Shown: piece by piece, positions 41,101 to 44,401 of the stretch | How positions within the stretch are numbered: the stretch's first letter is position 1 | Layout: every line of letters starts with the position of its first letter | Assembly: GCF_937138205.1 (NCBI RefSeq) | Contig: NZ_CAKZOT010000098.1 | Coordinates: forward strand, 1 to 44,401 | DNA from: an uncultured Rhodospira sp. | Lineage (GTDB): Bacteria > Pseudomonadota > Alphaproteobacteria > Rhodospirillales > Rhodospirillaceae | Length of the DNA: 44,401 nucleotides | Direction: 5' to 3' | Notes under the pieces: model-generated | Databases searched by the model: none | What the model was told of the DNA's origin: nothing | Seen by the model: the letters and a program-made list of their open reading frames with translations, nothing else | Program-made: the position numbers and the translations under genes

Positions 41101-43535
41101 AAATCGACGCCGCCGATAACACCTCCGATTCGACGGCGATCCTGGCCGTGACCGTGGACACCACCGCCCCCTCCGGACACGGCATCAGCGCTGACGATTC
41201 GACCATCAACAACAATGAGAAGACCTCCACGAGCTTTACCTTCTCCGGCGCCGAGGTCGGCACGACCTACGACCTGACGGTGTCGAGTTCCGGCGGCGGA
41301 ACGAACGTTACCGCAAGCGGCACGGTGGGCTCGTCCACCGAACAGATTACCGGAATCGATGTCTCCGGGCTGAACGACGGCACCCTGACCTATTCGGTGG
41401 TGCTGACCGACACCGCCGGGAACGCCGCCGGCGCGGTGACCGACACGGCCACGCTGGACACCACCGGCCCGACGGCGGTGGACGACACCGACGCATCGGT
41501 CAGCGAGGATGCGAACGATGCCGTTCTGACCGGGGTCAGCACGGGCAACGACAATCTCGCCGACAACGACACCGGCGCCGACGGCACGGCGCCGGTCGCC
41601 GCCGTCAACGGCAGCGGCGCCAACGTCGGCGCGCAGGTCGCGGGCACCAACGGGGGGCTGTTCACGGTCAATGCGAACGGCACCGTCAGCTTCGACGCCA
41701 ACGGCGACTTCGAGGCGCTGGACGACGGCGGGTCCGACACCACGTCGGTCACCGTCTCCATCCAGGACACGGCGGGCAATACGGCCGACTCCACCCTGAC
41801 CGTCACCGTCACCGGCGCCAACGACGCCCCCAGCGGCGCCGATAAAACGCTCACCGTCACCACCGGCGCCGTCCTGACGATCCAGACGGCCGATTTCGGT
41901 TTCATCGACCCCGACACCGGCGATGCGCTGGACCACATCACCGTCGATACCGTGCCGACCACCGGCACCCTGTTCGTCGACACGGACAGCTCCGGCGCGC
42001 TGGACGGCGGCGAGACGGCTCTCACCGACAACGACACCGTGTCCGCCGCCGACATCGCCGCCGGCAAGCTGCTGTACGAAGCGCCCGCGACCGCCGGCAG
42101 CGAGGCCCTGGTGTTCACGGTCAACGACGGCACCGTGGATTCCGCCAACGCCACCCTGACCCTGACCACGCAGGCGCCCTCCAACGGCGGCGGCGGCAAC
42201 ACCGGCGACTCCACGACCACGCAGACGACCGAGGGCACCACGGTTACCACCACGACCACCACCAACAGCGACGGGACGACCACCGAAACCAAGACCATCG
42301 ACCCCTTCGACGGCTTCCAGGCGGGCGAGGACGAGGACGACGGCGACAACGCGCTGTCGGACCATGTGCTGGCCGGCACGACCGCCGCGCCCGCCGTGAT
42401 CGCCCGCCTGCCGCTCGGCGTCGGCCTGACCAGTTCCGGCAAGACCTCCACCCAGTCGCCGGATCAGGCGCAGCCCGATCTGATCGCCCGCATCGAGGCC
42501 GAGACCGAGGCGGGCTCCGAGACCCAGACCGAGATGACCGGCGCCGGCCGGGCGTTCCTGAACGGCTTGGCGGAGGGAACGCAGCTTTACGTCAACACCA
42601 TCACCCCGACGGTGGACGGCGATAGCCCGCCCGACCAGCCCATCATCATCACGGGGGCCGACTCCGAAGCCGGCACGCAGGAGGCCCTGGTCATCGACGT
42701 TTCGGGGCTGCCCTCGGGCACCGTGCTGCAACTCGACGGGGTGGAGTTCGCCGCCATCGTCGGCGCCGCCACCGTCACCGGCGGCGCGGGCGACAACGTG
42801 GTGGTCGGCGACGACGGCGCGCAGGTCATCGTCCTGGGCGAGGGCGACGACATCCTGGACGGCGGTGGCGGCGACGATGTGGTCGGCTCGCTGGGCGGCG
42901 ACGACATCCTCGTCGGCGGCGCCGGCAACGACACCATCAGCGGCGGTGACGGCGTCGACGTGGCGCAGTACGCCGGCACGTTCGCCGAAACGGCGATCGA
43001 GCGGGGCGAGAGCCTGGCGGTTCGCGACGGCGGCGGCACGGATACGGTGGCCGACGATGTCGAGCTGCTGGCCTTCTCCGGCGACGGCACCATGACGTTG
43101 GCGCGGCCGGGCGGCGCGACGTGGCTCGACGGCCTCGGCTTCGACGCCGGCTTCTATCTGGCCCAGAACGCGGACGTCGCCGAGGCCGTGGCGCAGGGTG
43201 CCTTCACCGACGCGGCCGCGCATTTCAGCGCCTTTGGCCTGTTCGAAGGGCGGGCGCCGTCGGCGCTGTTCGACGAGGCGTGGTACCTGGAGGCCTATGC
43301 CGACGTGGCCGCCGCCGTGGCCGCCGGCACCTTTGCGTCCGGGCTGCAGCACTATGCCGAGTACGGGCAGTCCGAGGCCCGCGACGCGGGACCGTGGTTC
43401 GACCGGTGGGCCTATCTTGAAGCCAACGCGGATGTCGCCGACGCCGGCATGGACGCGGTGGTGCATTTCCTGCTCCACGGCGCCGGCGAGGGCCGCATGG
43501 GATTCGTGCTGGACGACGACTTGCTGGTGGCCTGA
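38163..43535 (+). CDS. Giant DUF4347/cadherin/RTX surface protein
   Basis: 1,790-residue acidic, Thr/Asp/Gly-rich protein without N-terminal signal. Order: DUF4347 (about 10-175) with H66 in HVMSHG and C109 in FHGCSVA; a module in AT-rich codons (about 178-318); a beta module (319-440); two cadherin-like repeats (about 442-640, e.g. ENDGDGTDSVTYSI-like DXNDN elements); Ig/VCBS-like repeats (about 645-1345); a Thr-rich linker; RTX repeats GGGGDDVVGSLGGDD (about 1540-1605); and three C-terminal YL-x-x-N-x-DV-A-x-A repeats (about 1660-1780). It is probably a type I secreted, Ca2+-binding adhesin. AGGAG precedes the ATG. No secretion genes are nearby. Confidence 0.9.
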   Translation: MTVISPADARTIVFVDAAVADAAPLLAGLGPDTVVVSLTGDRPALAQMADHLAGRSGIEAIHVMSHGRDGALDFAAGTVTAATLTDHAADLARIGAALTEDGDLLFHGCSVAETETGRAFIGEIAALTGAVVAASDDPTGAAHLGGDWDLEVTTGALHTDLAPVRAAMAGYEGVLTVFDLTSGFVSGSGTDTVTQEISGNILKATTDPSGEFYLGYDDLGINDSRPAPSYTITLNNGSAFSFGGLTWVVFDPLASGSTNTYRITGVTGGTNDIHTFMASDDDNGSASNTHLPNTYTALIIDEVTTTNNHVGLWVDNINLTAAADTTAPAFDTAPSASNIDHNSFDLTGSLDEAGDVHYVVLTDGATAPTTDDVQAGTGSGGAGAVASGTASPSTGNFDFSFADITGLAASTAYDVYVVAQDDESTPNEQASPTLVEITTTAAPNTPPTFDNSDPGGLAVDETSTDTTSVIHDVNANDGDGTDSVTYSITNGNTGGAFAIDADDGEIRLATPSALDHESKDTYTLEITADDGESSNNTATQTISISINDIAPAITGGQSFAANESDTNTTSLGTVATTGDDDTVTFSIQSGNTGNAFAIDPNTGELSVNDTSQLDASATPSYTLGIRASDGATNSDVTVTVNVTDDVSPTVTSVASSSGDGTYKAGDTITVTVQFDEAVTVTGTPTLTLETGTTDRTATYASGSGTDTLSFTYTVQAGDESADLDYTATTALALNGGTIKDSAGNDATLTLASPGGAGSLGANAALVVDGAAPTITSITSTSDDRTYGVIATINISVRFDEEVDFTANGGTLQATLSTGATVTLASSTIANQIGFTGMYCVGEGETDSADLDVTAVTLTGGATLVAHDDGVPADLSLPTGNNLADNKDIAVDANTPATPTIDLDAASDTGVSQTDNETNDTTPTVSGSGETGVRVTVYNDADNSGHEGSGELLGYADVTGGTWSLTVASLGEGTHNLRAYQIDAADNTSDSTAILAVTVDTTAPSGHGISADDSTINNNEKTSTSFTFSGAEVGTTYDLTVSSSGGGTNVTASGTVGSSTEQITGIDVSGLNDGTLTYSVVLTDTAGNAAGAVTDTATLDTTGPTAVDDTDASVSEDANDAVLTGVSTGNDNLADNDTGADGTAPVAAVNGSGANVGAQVAGTNGGLFTVNANGTVSFDANGDFEALDDGGSDTTSVTVSIQDTAGNTADSTLTVTVTGANDAPSGADKTLTVTTGAVLTIQTADFGFIDPDTGDALDHITVDTVPTTGTLFVDTDSSGALDGGETALTDNDTVSAADIAAGKLLYEAPATAGSEALVFTVNDGTVDSANATLTLTTQAPSNGGGGNTGDSTTTQTTEGTTVTTTTTTNSDGTTTETKTIDPFDGFQAGEDEDDGDNALSDHVLAGTTAAPAVIARLPLGVGLTSSGKTSTQSPDQAQPDLIARIEAETEAGSETQTEMTGAGRAFLNGLAEGTQLYVNTITPTVDGDSPPDQPIIITGADSEAGTQEALVIDVSGLPSGTVLQLDGVEFAAIVGAATVTGGAGDNVVVGDDGAQVIVLGEGDDILDGGGGDDVVGSLGGDDILVGGAGNDTISGGDGVDVAQYAGTFAETAIERGESLAVRDGGGTDTVADDVELLAFSGDGTMTLARPGGATWLDGLGFDAGFYLAQNADVAEAVAQGAFTDAAAHFSAFGLFEGRAPSALFDEAWYLEAYADVAAAVAAGTFASGLQHYAEYGQSEARDAGPWFDRWAYLEANADVADAGMDAVVHFLLHGAGEGRMGFVLDDDLLVA

Positions 43536-43632
43536 CCTTATGGCCTGAACTGGGGGGGGCCGTTCGAGTGCATCCTACGTCTGTTTCTGATCCGATTCGC
43601 TCGCGCGCATGTATGTTTATGACGTCGAAACC

Positions 43633-44118
43633 ATGACGAACAGCCTGTCCGACAAATCGGTCCCAGACCTGCTCGCCCTCCACGCCGCCGTGATGGAGGA
43701 ACTTCGGGCGCGCGGCGTGTTGCGGTCGGCGAACGGCCCCACCGGCGACCTGGCCGAGTTCTTGTTCTGCAAGGCCTTTGGATGGAAACCGGCGGCGAAC
43801 TCGGTGAAGGCCTTTGATGCGACCGGCGAGGACGGCACGCGCTACCAGATCAAGGGCCGTCGCCTGCACCGGCGCAACAGGTCAAGACAGTTGTCCGCGA
43901 TCCGCGACCTTGACGGCTTCCATTTCCTTGCCGGTGTCCTCGTGGACGATGACTACCGCGTTGTGCGAGCGGCGTTGATTCCGGTGGCCATCGTCCGTGA
44001 GCGCGCGAATTACATCACTCATACCAACAGCCACAAATTCATGCTGCGGGATGAAGTGTGGGTTATTCCAGGCGTCACGGATGTGACCGATCGCTTGAAG
44101 GCCGCTGAAGAACAATAA
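43633..44118 (+). CDS. DUF6998-like protein, possible nuclease fold
   Basis: 161 residues from the ATG at 43633; an ATG at 43609 would add eight, and neither has a clear ribosome site. The core GPTGDLAEFLFCKAFGWKPAANSVKAFDATGEDGTRYQIKGRRLH, followed by LSAIRDLDGFHFLAGVLVDDDYRVVRAALIP and YITHTNSHKFMLRDEVW, matches a conserved family (DUF6998) with a spaced E...D...Y-Q-(I/V)-K-x-R pattern. That pattern resembles the PD-(D/E)XK restriction endonuclease fold (E in GDLAEF, D in AFDA/EDG, QIK). No methylase or partner gene is nearby, so a role in defence is unproven. Confidence 0.72.
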   Translation: MTNSLSDKSVPDLLALHAAVMEELRARGVLRSANGPTGDLAEFLFCKAFGWKPAANSVKAFDATGEDGTRYQIKGRRLHRRNRSRQLSAIRDLDGFHFLAGVLVDDDYRVVRAALIPVAIVRERANYITHTNSHKFMLRDEVWVIPGVTDVTDRLKAAEEQ

Positions 44119-44179
44119 GCCGCAGCCACTTTTTTTATGCCCCATACCCTATCCATTTCACACAATTATTCTTCATATA

Positions 44180-44293
44180 GTCATTGCGAGGAGCGAAGCC
44201 CAAAAGTCAAAAATTGGGCAATCCAGAGCGGACATCTGCGTCTTACGCTCTGGATTGCTTCGCCCGCGTCTTGCGACGCGGGCTCGCAATGAC
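44180..44293. repeat. Palindromic dispersed repeat (CATTGCGAG type), second copy
   Basis: A 114-bp inverted repeat starting GTCATTGCGAGGAGCGAAGC and ending GCGGGCTCGCAATGAC, with inner arms CAATCCAGAGC and GCTCTGGATTG. It is the same family as 18136-18238. The remaining bases to 44401 show no gene. Confidence 0.88.
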
Positions 44294-44401
44294 GGATCAT
44301 GCTACCGTCGGAGCTGGGGTCGCTAACTTGGGGGGAAAACAACCGAGACCCAACTTGAACAGCGCCCGTGTGACAGACCGTGAACAAGCCCCGCAACCCA
44401 T

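Noticed and set aside
42180-42300. Thr-codon-rich tract (ACC/ACG runs) as a frameshift or simple repeat
   Set aside because: It stays in frame and reads as a Thr/Ser-rich linker between the VCBS-like and RTX regions.
39096-43478. 1,460-codon open frame antisense to the giant surface protein gene
   Set aside because: High GC with few stops gives long shadow frames; the plus-strand frame has clear domains and repeats while the antisense product is low-complexity Gly/Val/Arg.
1-44401. CRISPR arrays, tRNA or rRNA genes
   Set aside because: No regularly spaced direct repeats and no cloverleaf or rRNA-like stretch was noticed on reading both strands, although a covariance-model scan was not possible.

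Overview
The window is a GC-rich alphaproteobacterial chromosome segment. The evidence fits a purple non-sulfur member of the Rhodospirillales: an LH1-type light-harvesting beta/alpha gene pair, a flgB-flgC-fliE-fliQ-fliR-flhB run ending in a CckA-type hybrid histidine kinase, DUF1192/DUF1013 genes, and a zapA-6S RNA-folate cyclo-ligase block. The genus assignment is inference. I saw no tRNA, rRNA, CRISPR array, intact insertion sequence or prophage.

Region by region. (1) 0.3-6.7 kb: small envelope and stress-type proteins (ExoD-like, HdeD-like, entericidin-like lipoprotein, DUF1328, DUF1523, acidic helical protein, glycine-zipper lipoprotein, OmpA-domain protein), a Ca2+/Na+ exchanger-like protein and a double OB-fold periplasmic protein. 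Two perfect and one near-perfect GGAAC-N16/17-CGTT promoters suggest control by the alphaproteobacterial general stress sigma factor EcfG. Two adjacent 60-bp hairpins at 1661-1796 look like diverged members of one palindromic family. (2) 7.2-10.4 kb: comEC, then an orphan antenna pair on the minus strand with a PpsR/CrtJ-type TGT-N12-ACA palindrome upstream. (3) 10.8-18.0 kb: cckA overlapping flhB, the flagellar basal-body and export operon, and a divergent FlhB C-terminal-domain homologue with an uncharacterised partner. CtrA-like boxes lie between the two transcription units. (4) 18.0-22.9 kb: rpmJ (Cys-poor L36) among palindromic repeats, DUF1192, an unknown gene, a probable polymorphic toxin with its presumptive immunity gene, a quinone oxidoreductase and a DUF1013 cell-cycle-type regulator. 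(5) 22.9-33.9 kb: ABC-F ATPase, small duplicated membrane proteins, two tandem paralogous secreted proteins, mrp, hflK-hflC, a DUF4164-zapA operon, 6S RNA, 5-formyltetrahydrofolate cyclo-ligase and a YmdB-type phosphodiesterase. (6) 34.0-44.4 kb: a BatA/DUF4159 membrane protein without its usual MoxR/DUF58 partners, an unassigned stretch with a good promoter, a secreted tail-collar-domain protein, a 1,790-residue DUF4347/cadherin/RTX giant surface protein, and a DUF6998-like protein followed by a palindromic repeat.

How the genes work together: the flagellar operon and CckA plausibly share CtrA-linked cell-cycle control. ZapA, 6S RNA and folate cyclo-ligase form the classical conserved block. 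HflKC and Mrp are housekeeping. The most novel material is the giant adhesin with a putative caspase-like N-terminal dyad beside a secreted tail-collar protein, the small toxin-immunity pair, the orphan antenna pair whose alpha subunit lacks the usual tuning tryptophan, and the paired covarying hairpins.
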